Source of the DNA: Porticoccus litoralis
Lineage (GTDB): Bacteria; Pseudomonadota; Gammaproteobacteria; Pseudomonadales; Porticoccaceae
Direction: 5' to 3'
Assembly (NCBI RefSeq): GCF_030676955.1
Contig: NZ_JAUUUU010000003.1
Coordinates: forward strand, 124,001-188,000
Length of the DNA stretch: 64,000 nucleotides
The first letter of the stretch is position 1. Every line of letters begins with the position of its first letter. The translations under genes were made by a program, and so were the position numbers. The notes beneath the pieces were generated by a model. That model was not told the DNA's origin. It searched no databases and saw only the letters and a list, made by a program, of their open reading frames with translations. Below, in pieces: positions 8,248 to 16,422 of the stretch.

Positions 8248-9534
8248 TTACCAGCGGCGCTCAAGTTTTTTCCGAAGCACCACGGCCAGTGTGTTCATCA
8301 TGATAAGAAATGCCAGCAATACCATGATTGCTGCAGAGGTCTTCTCAATAAAGGCGCGTTCCGGGCTGTCTGCCCAGAGGAAAATCTGCACCGGTAGCAC
8401 CGTTGCCGGGTCAGTAAACCCGCCCGGAATATCCACAATAAAGGCCACCATACCAATCATTAGCAGGGGCGCTGTCTCTCCAAGTGCCTGAGCCATACCA
8501 ATAATGGCGCCAGTCAACATGCCGGGCATGGCCAGTGGCAGAACATGGTGAAGCACTACCTGCATCGGAGAGGCACCCACACCAATGGCGGCCTCACGAA
8601 TGGAGGGAGGCACAGCCTTGATAGCCGCTCGACTGGAAATAATGATGGTAGGCAGGGTCATCAGCGTTAGCACCAAACCGCCCACCAACGGCACCGAGCG
8701 CGGCACCTGGAAAAAATTAATGAAAATAGCCAAACCCAGCAGACCAAAAATAATCGATGGGACCGCTGCCAGATTATTGATATTGACCTCAATCAGATCG
8801 GTCCAGCGGTTTTTTGGCGCGAATTCTTCCAGATAAACGGCCGCCGAAACGCCGATGGGAAAGGACAGAGTCAAGGTAACTACCAGCGTAAACAATGAAC
8901 CCATGGCGGCGCCCCAAATACCTGCCTGCTCCGGCTCCCGAGAATCACCGGAGGTGAAAAAGGTGGTATTGAAACCCAGCCTGATAGCGCCATCCTGCTC
9001 CAACTGGTCAATCCAGCCCTGGCGCAATTCACTGGTCCGTCCGGTAAAGGCTCCGCCCTTGCTACCGATGCTCTTGTAATAGGTGTCGACATCATCGTCG
9101 GCTATCAGCCACAGGGTTTCTGTCTGACCCATCAATTCCGGGCGGCGGAGTAGCCGTTCACGCAGCTCGTAACCGGCACCACTACTTATCAGGGAGAACA
9201 GCTCACGCTTTTCCTTGCGCTTGCTGACATCGGGAAACCTTTTCTGTAAGGCTTTTTTCACCAGGCCCTGGAAATCCGCCAGTGCTACCTGCTGCTTGTT
9301 CTGCAGGTCCGTGATACCCAGCACTTCCGCGTCATAGGTCACATCAACCTGGATGGAAGTTTCCAGGAAGGCCTTGTGACCTTTGCCAATAATGTCGACG
9401 AATAGCAGGGCTACACAGAGCAGACCAAAGGCGATGGCCATCATGCCATAGGCACGAAAACGTTTTTCCGCACGGTAGCGTTTGCTCAGGCTGCGCTGGA
9501 TGGTTTCAGCATGTGAACGTTTTATCTCAGTCAT
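8248..9534 (-). CDS. pstA: Phosphate ABC transporter permease PstA (long form)
   Basis: Inner-membrane permease of the phosphate importer, 428 residues from the ATG at 9534. This start is chosen because it overlaps the pstC stop (ATGACTGA) and has GGGA upstream; a longer in-frame version from 9570 would run 36 bases further into pstC. E. coli PstA has 296 residues; the extra N-terminal 130-140 residues form one membrane segment near residue 30 and a periplasmic domain, the layout known from pseudomonads. The permease part (from about residue 195) contains the coupling-loop motif EAAIGVGASPMQVVLHHVLP. Confidence 0.95.
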   Translation of the reverse strand: MTEIKRSHAETIQRSLSKRYRAEKRFRAYGMMAIAFGLLCVALLFVDIIGKGHKAFLETSIQVDVTYDAEVLGITDLQNKQQVALADFQGLVKKALQKRFPDVSKRKEKRELFSLISSGAGYELRERLLRRPELMGQTETLWLIADDDVDTYYKSIGSKGGAFTGRTSELRQGWIDQLEQDGAIRLGFNTTFFTSGDSREPEQAGIWGAAMGSLFTLVVTLTLSFPIGVSAAVYLEEFAPKNRWTDLIEVNINNLAAVPSIIFGLLGLAIFINFFQVPRSVPLVGGLVLTLMTLPTIIISSRAAIKAVPPSIREAAIGVGASPMQVVLHHVLPLAMPGMLTGAIIGMAQALGETAPLLMIGMVAFIVDIPGGFTDPATVLPVQIFLWADSPERAFIEKTSAAIMVLLAFLIMMNTLAVVLRKKLERRW

Positions 9535-10915
9535 ATTGTTCCCGATATTTCTTAACGACGCGCAGGGCAATGAAGTTGAGCACCAGTGTTACCAGGAACA
9601 GCATTAGTCCCAGCGCAAAGGCCGCGAGTGTTTTCGGACTGTCGAATTCCTGGTCACCCACCAGCAACGTAACAATCTGTACCGTTACGGTGGTCACGGT
9701 TTCCAGCGGGTTCAGTGTGAGCTGCGCAGCAAGTCCGGCCGCCATCACTACAATCATCGTTTCACCGATGGCCCGGGAAACTGCCAGTAGGACGCCTCCC
9801 ACGATACCGGGTAGCGCAGCAGGAAATATCACTTGTTTGATGGTTTCCGATTTGGTGGCACCAAGGCCGAGGGAGCCATCCCGCAGGCTTTGAGGCACCG
9901 CGTTGATCACATCGTCAGCCAGGGATGAAACAAAAGGAATAATCATCACCCCCATCACCAAGCCCGCAGCTAGCGCACTTTCCGAGGAAACCTGAAGGCC
10001 CATACTTTCGCCACTCTGGCGAAGGAATGGCGCCACAGTGAGTGCCGCAAAAAATCCGTACACCACGGTGGGAATACCGGCGAGGATTTCCAGTGTCGGC
10101 TTTGCCAGGCCACGAAACTTCGGGGAAGCATATTCCGCAAGGTAAAGGGCTGACATCAGGCCCACTGGCACCGCCACTAGCATGGCAATCATGGAGATCA
10201 ACAAGGTACCCACAAACAGGGGAATGGCGCCAAAACTACCGGAAGAGCCCACCTGGTCGGCGCGAATGGCCATTTGCGGACTCCACTCGGTGCCAAACAG
10301 GAAGTCTGTCACCGGTATACTTTTGAAAAACCGCATGGATTCGAACAACACCGACAGCAAAATACCGAGAGTGGTGAAAATCGCCACGCAGGCGCATGAC
10401 AACAGCATGATTTTGAACACTTTCTCGACCTGCTGCCGGGCCCGCAGTTGCGGGGAGACTTTTACCCAGCCCCAGCCAAGTCCAAGCACCCCGAGTGACA
10501 ACACTACGGCCGTTGCCAGATAGCTTCCGATATTGCGCATTTTGGCCAACTGGTCGGCCGCATGTACCAGCACAGGGTCAGCCCCTTCACGGCTCAGTGC
10601 ACCACTGGCAATATTTTCAATACTGTTAAGCAACAGGTTGTGGTCGGCCACCGTTACCGGTTGGTGGCTTTCCGGCAGACCATTCAGAAGTGCCGCACTG
10701 ATGACCGGGTCATCGAACATCAGCCATAGTGCCAGCAACAGGATTGCAGGCAAGGCACACCAGATCGTCGCGCGCATTCCGTAGTAAAAAGGCAGGGAGT
10801 GCAAATGCCGAATCCCGCCCAAAGGACGAGATAGGGAGACAGAACGGTTGTGAGCCAGTAGGTAGGCCACTGCACTCAGTGCAAGAAGGACAATTACCAG
10901 GTTAGCTGTCTGCAT
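9527..10915 (-). CDS. pstC: Phosphate ABC transporter permease PstC (long form)
   Basis: Partner permease of PstA, 462 residues against about 319 in E. coli. An N-terminal extension of about 200 residues has membrane segments near residues 5-20, 52-67 and 140-155. The permease domain follows the motif VTDFLFGTEWSP and carries the coupling-loop motif DGSLGLGATKSETIKQVIFP near residue 355. Its last bases overlap pstA. A terminator-like hairpin in the 107-base gap after pstS lies just upstream, so pstC should be expressed at a lower level than pstS. Confidence 0.95.
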   Translation of the reverse strand: MQTANLVIVLLALSAVAYLLAHNRSVSLSRPLGGIRHLHSLPFYYGMRATIWCALPAILLLALWLMFDDPVISAALLNGLPESHQPVTVADHNLLLNSIENIASGALSREGADPVLVHAADQLAKMRNIGSYLATAVVLSLGVLGLGWGWVKVSPQLRARQQVEKVFKIMLLSCACVAIFTTLGILLSVLFESMRFFKSIPVTDFLFGTEWSPQMAIRADQVGSSGSFGAIPLFVGTLLISMIAMLVAVPVGLMSALYLAEYASPKFRGLAKPTLEILAGIPTVVYGFFAALTVAPFLRQSGESMGLQVSSESALAAGLVMGVMIIPFVSSLADDVINAVPQSLRDGSLGLGATKSETIKQVIFPAALPGIVGGVLLAVSRAIGETMIVVMAAGLAAQLTLNPLETVTTVTVQIVTLLVGDQEFDSPKTLAAFALGLMLFLVTLVLNFIALRVVKKYREQYD

Positions 10916-10941
10916 AGCGGTGTTACCAACAAGGACCTGTT

Positions 10942-10976
10942 AAAAAGAAAAACAGGGCCTGACTTGCGCCAGGCCC
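10942..10976 (-). terminator. Partial terminator/attenuator between pstS and pstC
   Basis: On the minus strand GGGCCTG (10976 to 10970) and CAGGCCC (10961 to 10955) form a 7-bp stem with an 8-base loop, followed by TGTTTTTCTTTTT. It sits 47 bases after the pstS stop inside the operon. Its likely role is to end most transcripts after pstS, giving the excess of binding protein over permease seen in ABC importers, or to protect the pstS mRNA 3' end. Confidence 0.8.
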
Positions 10977-11022
10977 AAATTCATCAACTTGTGGGAGAAG
11001 CCACGTATTGTCGATGTGAAAC

Positions 11023-12147
11023 TTACAAACCATCTGCAGTCATTGGCTTCTGGTTAATCACATCAGCACCAATTGAAGTGCGAAGTGCTGCCGGCATCGG
11101 GATCATGCCTTTTTCCGCCAGGTAGCCGTCTTCACCCCAGGCTTTTTCAGATGTAAATTCTGCCAGGTAGCCATCAATGCCGGGGACAACACCGATGTGG
11201 GCTTTTTTCACGTAGAAGAACAGTGGGCGTGAGATGCTGTAGGACTTGTCAGCAATGGTTTCAAACTCCGGATTCACACCTTCGATGGTAGAGCCTTGAA
11301 CCACGTCGCTGTTCTGATCCAGGAAAGAGAATCCGAAGATACCCAGCGCTGCATGGTTGGCTTCCAGTTTCTGGATAATCAGGTTGTCGTTTTCGCCGGC
11401 TTCAATGTAGTGACCATCTTCACGGATAGCGTGAGCCACAGCTTTGAATACTTTTTTGCCTTTCTTGTTAAAGGCATTCTCGGGGATACCAAGTTTAGCC
11501 ATCAGCGATTTGATTTCCGCTTCGTCTTTGGAACCACGCAGAGTCGCCAGATCGGCATACTTCTTCGCACCACCTTCCATTGCCAGCTCGGCAAATGCGT
11601 CGCGGGTACCGGAAGTTGGGGGCGGTCCCAATACTTCGATCTTGGTCGCAGGCAGAGTCGGGTTAACCTCTTTCCAGGTTTTGTAGGGGTTGGCCATCAG
11701 CTTGCCATCTGGGCCGGGAACTTGTGCAGCCAGCGCCAGGTACAGATCCTTACGGGTCAGATTCATGTGTGGCGCATCAACCGAGTTGGCCACAACAATG
11801 CCATCGTAACCAATTTGTACTTCGATAATGTCTTTTACGCCGTTTTCCTGGCACATTTCGAACTCTGATTTTTTGATACGACGTGACGCGTTGGTAATGT
11901 CAGCATGCTGGGTACCTACACCGGCACAGAACAATTTCATGCCGCCACCAGAACCGGTGGATTCAACTTTAGGTGTGGGGTTGCCGGTAGACTTGCCAAA
12001 ACGCTCGGCCACTACAGTGGCAAACGGGTAAACGGTTGAGGAGCCGACTATGCTCACATAATCACGGGCGGCGGCAAACACGGTGGTGCTGGCCATAGAC
12101 AGTGCCATGACGGCACCGGCAATTGCTAATTTCTGGGTGTTTTTCAC
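11023..12147 (-). CDS. pstS: Phosphate-binding periplasmic protein PstS
   Basis: Periplasmic phosphate receptor of PstSCAB. A Sec signal peptide covers about residues 1-26 (KNTQKLAIAGAVMALSM, cleavage near VFAAA). The phosphate-binding residues lie in IVGSSTVYPFA, GSGGGMK and PPTSGTRDAF. The start is taken as GTG 12147, because GGAGG lies six bases before it; the in-frame TTG at 12159 would place that ribosome site inside the gene. The protein (374 residues) resembles the longer Pseudomonas PstS. A tandem Pho box lies 54 bases upstream. Confidence 0.96.
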   Translation of the reverse strand: MKNTQKLAIAGAVMALSMASTTVFAAARDYVSIVGSSTVYPFATVVAERFGKSTGNPTPKVESTGSGGGMKLFCAGVGTQHADITNASRRIKKSEFEMCQENGVKDIIEVQIGYDGIVVANSVDAPHMNLTRKDLYLALAAQVPGPDGKLMANPYKTWKEVNPTLPATKIEVLGPPPTSGTRDAFAELAMEGGAKKYADLATLRGSKDEAEIKSLMAKLGIPENAFNKKGKKVFKAVAHAIREDGHYIEAGENDNLIIQKLEANHAALGIFGFSFLDQNSDVVQGSTIEGVNPEFETIADKSYSISRPLFFYVKKAHIGVVPGIDGYLAEFTSEKAWGEDGYLAEKGMIPMPAALRTSIGADVINQKPMTADGL

Positions 12148-12184
12148 TGTTGCCTCCAAGGCTTATCGTTAAACATCGAACGAC

Positions 12185-12240
12185 ATGCTATTCCGACTTC
12201 GTGACAACTATATGAATACAATATGACAATTATGTTACAG
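12185..12240 (-). promoter_or_regulatory. Tandem Pho box and -10 of the pst operon
   Basis: Reading toward pstS, four 7-mers repeat every 11 bases: CTGTAAC, TTGTCAT, TATTCAT, TTGTCAC (12240 to 12201). This is two adjacent PhoB boxes of the consensus CTGTCAT-N4-CTGTCAT. Ten bases further is TAGCAT (12190 to 12185), the expected -10 position, with the Pho box replacing the -35. PhoB activation under phosphate limitation is therefore well supported by sequence. Confidence 0.9.
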
Positions 12241-12329
12241 CTGCTTTCTCAGCTCAAACGGGCTTTCTTCGTGTCCCTTTATATATACCCTTATAATGGG
12301 CAGCTGTTGCTGGGGAGCTGAAAATTACC

Positions 12330-12887
12330 ATGTCCAAACCGATCCGCTTACTGGAATCAATGGCCAGAGGCATCGACTGCTTTACCGAAAAAACCGGTCA
12401 ACTGATTGCCTGGCTAACCCTGATCATGATGGTGTTTACCTGTGTGATCGTCGTGATGCGCTACTTTCTGGAAACCGGTTCTATCGCTTTACAGGAGTCG
12501 GTGACCTATCTGCACAGCCTGTTATTCCTGCTGGGTGCGGCCTACACCCTGAAACGGGGTGGTCATGTACGGGTGGATATCCTTTATCAACGCTTCAGTG
12601 CCCGAACCCAGGCTCTCGTGGATGCACTGGGCACCCTACTGTTTTTGATTCCGGTCTCTCTGCTGATTCTGATCTTTTGCTGGGATTACGTGGCCAGCAG
12701 CTGGGCCATTGGTGAGGTGTCAAAAGAAGCCCGGGGCCTGCCCTGGGTCTACCTGCTAAAAACCCTGTTGCTGATTATGCCGGTCACCCTGTTGTTACAG
12801 GGCATTGCTGAGTTCATCAAAAATCTGCTCTTTTTCTGTGGTATCGGTGGCGACCATACCGGCACACAGCATGAGGGGATGATCTGA
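12330..12887 (+). CDS. TRAP transporter small permease subunit (DctQ family)
   Basis: A 185-residue membrane protein with four predicted helices (about residues 22-45, 55-75, 93-120 and 137-160), the DctQ layout. The conserved QESVTYLHSLLFLLGAAYTL and the GGHVRVDILY motif after helix 2 are typical. It pairs with the large permease that follows with a 1-base overlap (TGATG). No substrate-binding protein gene is adjacent. A candidate TRAP binding protein lies at 54.3 kb. Confidence 0.93.
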   Translation: MSKPIRLLESMARGIDCFTEKTGQLIAWLTLIMMVFTCVIVVMRYFLETGSIALQESVTYLHSLLFLLGAAYTLKRGGHVRVDILYQRFSARTQALVDALGTLLFLIPVSLLILIFCWDYVASSWAIGEVSKEARGLPWVYLLKTLLLIMPVTLLLQGIAEFIKNLLFFCGIGGDHTGTQHEGMI

Positions 12888-14278
12888 TGGCTGAATACAT
12901 ACCGCTGTTCATGTTTGCGGTGGTCTGCCTGGTGCTGATGGCTGGCTACCCCGTCGCTCTCACCCTCGCCGGCACGGCGCTGTTGTTTGCACTGGTGGGC
13001 AGCGCCAGTGGCCACTTTGACATGTCCTTTCTGCATGCGCTCCCCAACCGCCTGTATGGCACCATGGACAACACCACTCTGATCGCTGTGCCGTTGTTTG
13101 TACTGATGGGGGTGATGCTGGAGAAATCCAAACTCGCCGAAGACCTGCTGGACAGTATGGCCCTGTTGTTTGGCAAGTTTAAGGGAGGCCTGGGTATTTC
13201 CGTGGTGATTGTGGGTATGCTACTGGCCGCCAGCACGGGGATTGTCGGGGCCACGGTGGTCACTATGGGACTCATGTCCTTACCCACCATGCTGAAACGC
13301 GGTTACGACCCGGCACTGGCAACCGGTGCCATTTGTGCAACCGGCACCCTAGGGCAGATTATTCCACCTTCCATCGCACTGGTTTTACTGGGGGATATCC
13401 TCTCCAGTGCCTACCAGCAGGCACAATTGAGCCAGGGCATATTTACACCCAAGACGGTTTCCATTGGCGATCTTTTTGTCGGTGCCATTGTTCCCGGCCT
13501 GGTGCTGGTCTCAATGTATATCGGCTACTTGCTGTTTATTTCCCGGCTGAAACCGTCATCCGCTCCGGTAGCGTTTACAACCGACGATCATCAAATTAGC
13601 GCCGCCCGGTTACTGCGCAGTCTGTTGCCTCCGGTCATTCTGATTGTTGCCGTGCTCGGTTCTATCCTGAAAGGGGCCGCCACGCCTACCGAAGCTGCAG
13701 GTGTCGGAGCAATGGGAGCAACCCTACTGGCCATCTGGCGTGGGCAACTTGACCTGCCTCGCCTTAGGGAAGTGACCCGTTCCACCACAGAAATTACTGC
13801 CATGGTGTTTCTGATTCTGATTGGCGCAGCGGTTTTTTCCCTGGTGTTTCGTGGCTTCGGTGGTGAGGAACTGGTAGCACATCTGTTTGATCACATCCCC
13901 GGGGGGGTGATTGGCGCGACGCTGGTGGTCATGCTGGTGATTTTTCTGCTCGGGTTTATTCTCGATTTTATTGAAATCACCTTTGTCGTGGTGCCCATCG
14001 TGGCGCCGGTTCTGCTAGCCATGGGGCTGGACCCCGTCTGGCTGGGCATTATGATCGCCATTAATCTGCAGACGTCTTTCCTGACACCACCGTTCGGTTT
14101 TGCACTGTTTTATCTGCGCGGCGTTGCGCCCGCTTCTGTAAAAACCAGTGATATTTATCGCGGTGTGATCCCCTTCATTATTATTCAGTTGCTACTCTTA
14201 TTGATGCTCGCGCTATGGCCGGGACTCGCCACATGGCTACCCAATGCCATTTTCAATGGCATTACGTTTGACTTATAA
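12887..14278 (+). CDS. TRAP transporter large permease subunit (DctM family)
   Basis: The 463-residue multi-helix subunit performs sodium-coupled substrate transport. DctM hallmarks are PLFVLMGVMLEKSKLAEDL, GIVGATVVTMGLMSLPTMLKRGY and GTLGQIIPPSIALVLLGD. It is longer than the usual 425 because of an insert near residues 168-190 (SSAYQQAQLSQGIFTPK) seen in the subgroup that works with TakP-like 2-oxoacid binding proteins; that subgroup assignment comes from memory of the family. Translationally coupled to the DctQ gene. Confidence 0.94.
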   Translation: MAEYIPLFMFAVVCLVLMAGYPVALTLAGTALLFALVGSASGHFDMSFLHALPNRLYGTMDNTTLIAVPLFVLMGVMLEKSKLAEDLLDSMALLFGKFKGGLGISVVIVGMLLAASTGIVGATVVTMGLMSLPTMLKRGYDPALATGAICATGTLGQIIPPSIALVLLGDILSSAYQQAQLSQGIFTPKTVSIGDLFVGAIVPGLVLVSMYIGYLLFISRLKPSSAPVAFTTDDHQISAARLLRSLLPPVILIVAVLGSILKGAATPTEAAGVGAMGATLLAIWRGQLDLPRLREVTRSTTEITAMVFLILIGAAVFSLVFRGFGGEELVAHLFDHIPGGVIGATLVVMLVIFLLGFILDFIEITFVVVPIVAPVLLAMGLDPVWLGIMIAINLQTSFLTPPFGFALFYLRGVAPASVKTSDIYRGVIPFIIIQLLLLLMLALWPGLATWLPNAIFNGITFDL

Positions 14279-14300
14279 CCTATAAAAAGAGGAATTGTCT

Positions 14301-14717
14301 GTGAGCACCATCAATCAACCGCCCGCTCCCTGCGGGGAATTGACCCTGCAAACCATAGCCATGCCCAAGGATACCAACGCCAGCGGTGATATTTTTGGTG
14401 GTTGGCTTATGTCACAGATGGACCTTGGCAGTGCCATTATGGCCCAACGTATTGCAAAGGGCAGAGTCGCCACGGTAGCTATCAGTGAAATGGCTTTTCT
14501 ACGCCCGGTCCCCGTTGGCGCCATCGTCAGTTGCTACTGTGAGCTGGTGGAAGTAGGGCGCAGCTCCATGAGCATCAATGTGGAAGTGTGGATCAACATC
14601 GAATCCACAAACGAACCCGCCAAAGTCACCGAAGGCCAGTTTGTATTTGTCGCCATTGACGAAAATGGAAATACCCGAAAGGTGGATCAACAGCTTTCGG
14701 GTAGCAAGGAAGACTAA
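14301..14717 (+). CDS. yciA: Acyl-CoA thioesterase, YciA family
   Basis: Hydrolyses acyl-CoA esters to free acid and CoA. The 138 residues form one hotdog domain; the catalytic region reads PKDTNASGDIFGGWLMSQMDLGSAI, with the Asn and Asp expected in YciA. GTG 14301 is chosen because AGAGGA lies seven bases upstream; a TTG six bases earlier would be too close to it. The gene follows the TRAP permease by 22 bases and may share its transcript. Confidence 0.92.
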   Translation: MSTINQPPAPCGELTLQTIAMPKDTNASGDIFGGWLMSQMDLGSAIMAQRIAKGRVATVAISEMAFLRPVPVGAIVSCYCELVEVGRSSMSINVEVWINIESTNEPAKVTEGQFVFVAIDENGNTRKVDQQLSGSKED

Positions 14718-14729
14718 CCAGGCGGTTAA

Positions 14730-14984
14730 TCAGGCCCCGTTTTCCTCTTTCAGGGTCTCCAGGTATTTAGTTAGTTCCTGATAACCGCCAATGTACTCTT
14801 CGCCATGAAAGATTTGCGGCACGGTGTTCACAGGTTTGCCGATGGTTTTCGCCAGGTCGGCCGGTGTAATGCCTTCTTCATGAATATTGACATAACGGAA
14901 CGGCAGCTCTTTGGCCTCCATGACCGCCTTCGCCTGGCGACAGAAACCACATGCGTCATGTCCAAAAATTGTGAAGCGCTGCAT
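14730..14984 (-). CDS. grxA: Glutaredoxin 1 with CGFC active site
   Basis: An 84-residue thioredoxin-fold protein that aligns along its length with E. coli GrxA (85 residues): MQRFTIFG at the start, then EGITPADLAKTIGKPVNTVPQIF and the glutathione-binding IGGY. It reduces disulfides and glutathionylated proteins with glutathione and can serve ribonucleotide reductase. The active site is CGFC (residues 12-15) in place of the usual CPYC. It converges on the thioesterase gene. Confidence 0.93.
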   Translation of the reverse strand: MQRFTIFGHDACGFCRQAKAVMEAKELPFRYVNIHEEGITPADLAKTIGKPVNTVPQIFHGEEYIGGYQELTKYLETLKEENGA

Positions 14985-15061
14985 GATGAACCTCCTCTTC
15001 GTATGTCATCAATAGCTGTCACTATAGAACCTCTGCATTCCATAGTTCCATTTGATTAAAT

Positions 15062-15850
15062 TTATGCTTTTGATAGGCAAGTGCTATTTTTTGCCCGTCG
15101 ACAGAAAAGCATCCTTAAAAACACCGCCAACCCCAAGGCCACAAACAGATGCTTCAGAGTATGTCCGCTGACGAACCCAGACCATTGGTAAATGTCACGA
15201 TCGAAAGCCTCAAAGCATTTTGCCAGTAGGTAACAGAAGAGTACCCACACAATATCCCCATACCTGGTGAAGCGGGATGGCTGCATCAACATGATCACCG
15301 GTATACCTACCAGAGGAAGAAACTGTACCAGTAGATAGGCACGCAGATCTCCACGACCCATCTGCTCCGTGATATGCCAGTAGCCAACCGACATAACGCC
15401 GATCAGAATCAATGGATACAACCACCGCTGCAAGGCGCGATGGCTATGTTCTGACACCAACCCACAGGCCAGAGACATGAATGCAACACTCATGGGCAAC
15501 CGGTCCCAAACTAATCGATCATTATCTGGCGCTGCATGAAAATAACCGGAACCCAGGCCGATACAAAATACAGCGTAAAAAAAGATCTGGTAAACGGGTG
15601 TAGTTGAAAAATTATCGTGAACCAGTTTTCGAGTTTTATCCAAATAAATACCGACCATTCCAATGACTAAAAAGGGTAGGCTGGAAATAATATTCAGAAA
15701 ATGATTAATCCCAAAAAAATTTCTCTGATCTGAAAAAATATTGTAATTTTCTGGTTGTGGTATTGGATCTGTTGCAGCAAAGAATATGGCTATTATCAGG
15801 ACAAATATAACTACAAAAAATATTCCTGATAATCGAAGTTTTTCAGCCAT
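15062..15850 (-). CDS. CREST/alkaline-ceramidase-like membrane protein
   Basis: A 262-residue membrane protein with about seven helices and no close functional match that I know. The CREST superfamily metal motifs are visible: GSGYFHAAPDNDRLVWDRLP near residue 100 (Ser, His, Asp) and GHTLKHLFVALG near residue 230 (HxxxH). These residues form a zinc hydrolase site inside the membrane in alkaline ceramidases and PAQR receptors. The bacterial substrate is unknown; a lipid amide is a reasonable guess. The gene starts where the acetyltransferase gene stops (no gap), so the two are one transcript. Base composition is visibly richer in A+T than in neighbouring genes, which may point to transfer. Confidence 0.75.
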   Translation of the reverse strand: MAEKLRLSGIFFVVIFVLIIAIFFAATDPIPQPENYNIFSDQRNFFGINHFLNIISSLPFLVIGMVGIYLDKTRKLVHDNFSTTPVYQIFFYAVFCIGLGSGYFHAAPDNDRLVWDRLPMSVAFMSLACGLVSEHSHRALQRWLYPLILIGVMSVGYWHITEQMGRGDLRAYLLVQFLPLVGIPVIMLMQPSRFTRYGDIVWVLFCYLLAKCFEAFDRDIYQWSGFVSGHTLKHLFVALGLAVFLRMLFCRRAKNSTCLSKA

Positions 15851-16417
15851 TTATTTGCTCAAATTTTTTATCATTAAAATGGCATCACCCGTGTAGTGAA
15901 TCAGTGGGTGTGGCACTATTTTCTCCCGTTGAACTTCCTTGTAACCAAGCTTTTCGTATAACCTGACTGCATCCGTATTCTCTTCAAATACCACCAGACT
16001 CAGGATATTAAACTTGCGTATTTTTGCCTGTTGTTCAGCCAGTTGCATTAGTTCAGTGCCTATACCCAATCCACGATATTCCGAAAAGAGCGCAACTCCA
16101 CAAATATAGAAACTGTTGTCGAATTCCAGCTGGCTATAGGGTGCCAACACCGGATCATCGGAGACAGCTCCATCACTGATCATTGGAAATGCCACCAACA
16201 TGCCAATTATTTTTTTATCTTTTTCAACAACAATACAATTTTTATAGCTGAAGACACTGTCTTCATTTTCATAACGCCTCTGTCCGACGTGATAAACATT
16301 TTCTTTGTCCTCCGCCAGTTGAGTCCAGATATAATCAGCTACACCATCAGAGGAAATACTGTACAGCTCTGCAATTGTTCGGCAGTCTTCTTTCTTTGCG
16401 GCACGAAACTCCAGCAT
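15851..16417 (-). CDS. GNAT family N-acetyltransferase
   Basis: A 188-residue protein with the GNAT fold. Acetyl-CoA binding motif A is YICGVALFSEYRGLGIGTELMQLAEQQA near residues 108-135 (RGLGIGT is the pyrophosphate loop), followed by the motif B region NTDAVRLYEKLGYKE. Substrate is unknown. It is immediately followed by the CREST-like gene with abutting stop and start and shares its A+T-rich composition. Five bases separate it from the upstream metallo-beta-lactamase-fold gene, so all three may be one operon. Confidence 0.87.
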   Translation of the reverse strand: MLEFRAAKKEDCRTIAELYSISSDGVADYIWTQLAEDKENVYHVGQRRYENEDSVFSYKNCIVVEKDKKIIGMLVAFPMISDGAVSDDPVLAPYSQLEFDNSFYICGVALFSEYRGLGIGTELMQLAEQQAKIRKFNILSLVVFEENTDAVRLYEKLGYKEVQREKIVPHPLIHYTGDAILMIKNLSK

Positions 16418-16422
16418 TTTTC

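Noticed and set aside
9535..9570. Longer PstA starting at 9570
   Set aside because: It would overlap pstC by 44 bases; ATG 9534 with the ATGACTGA overlap and GGGA site is more natural.
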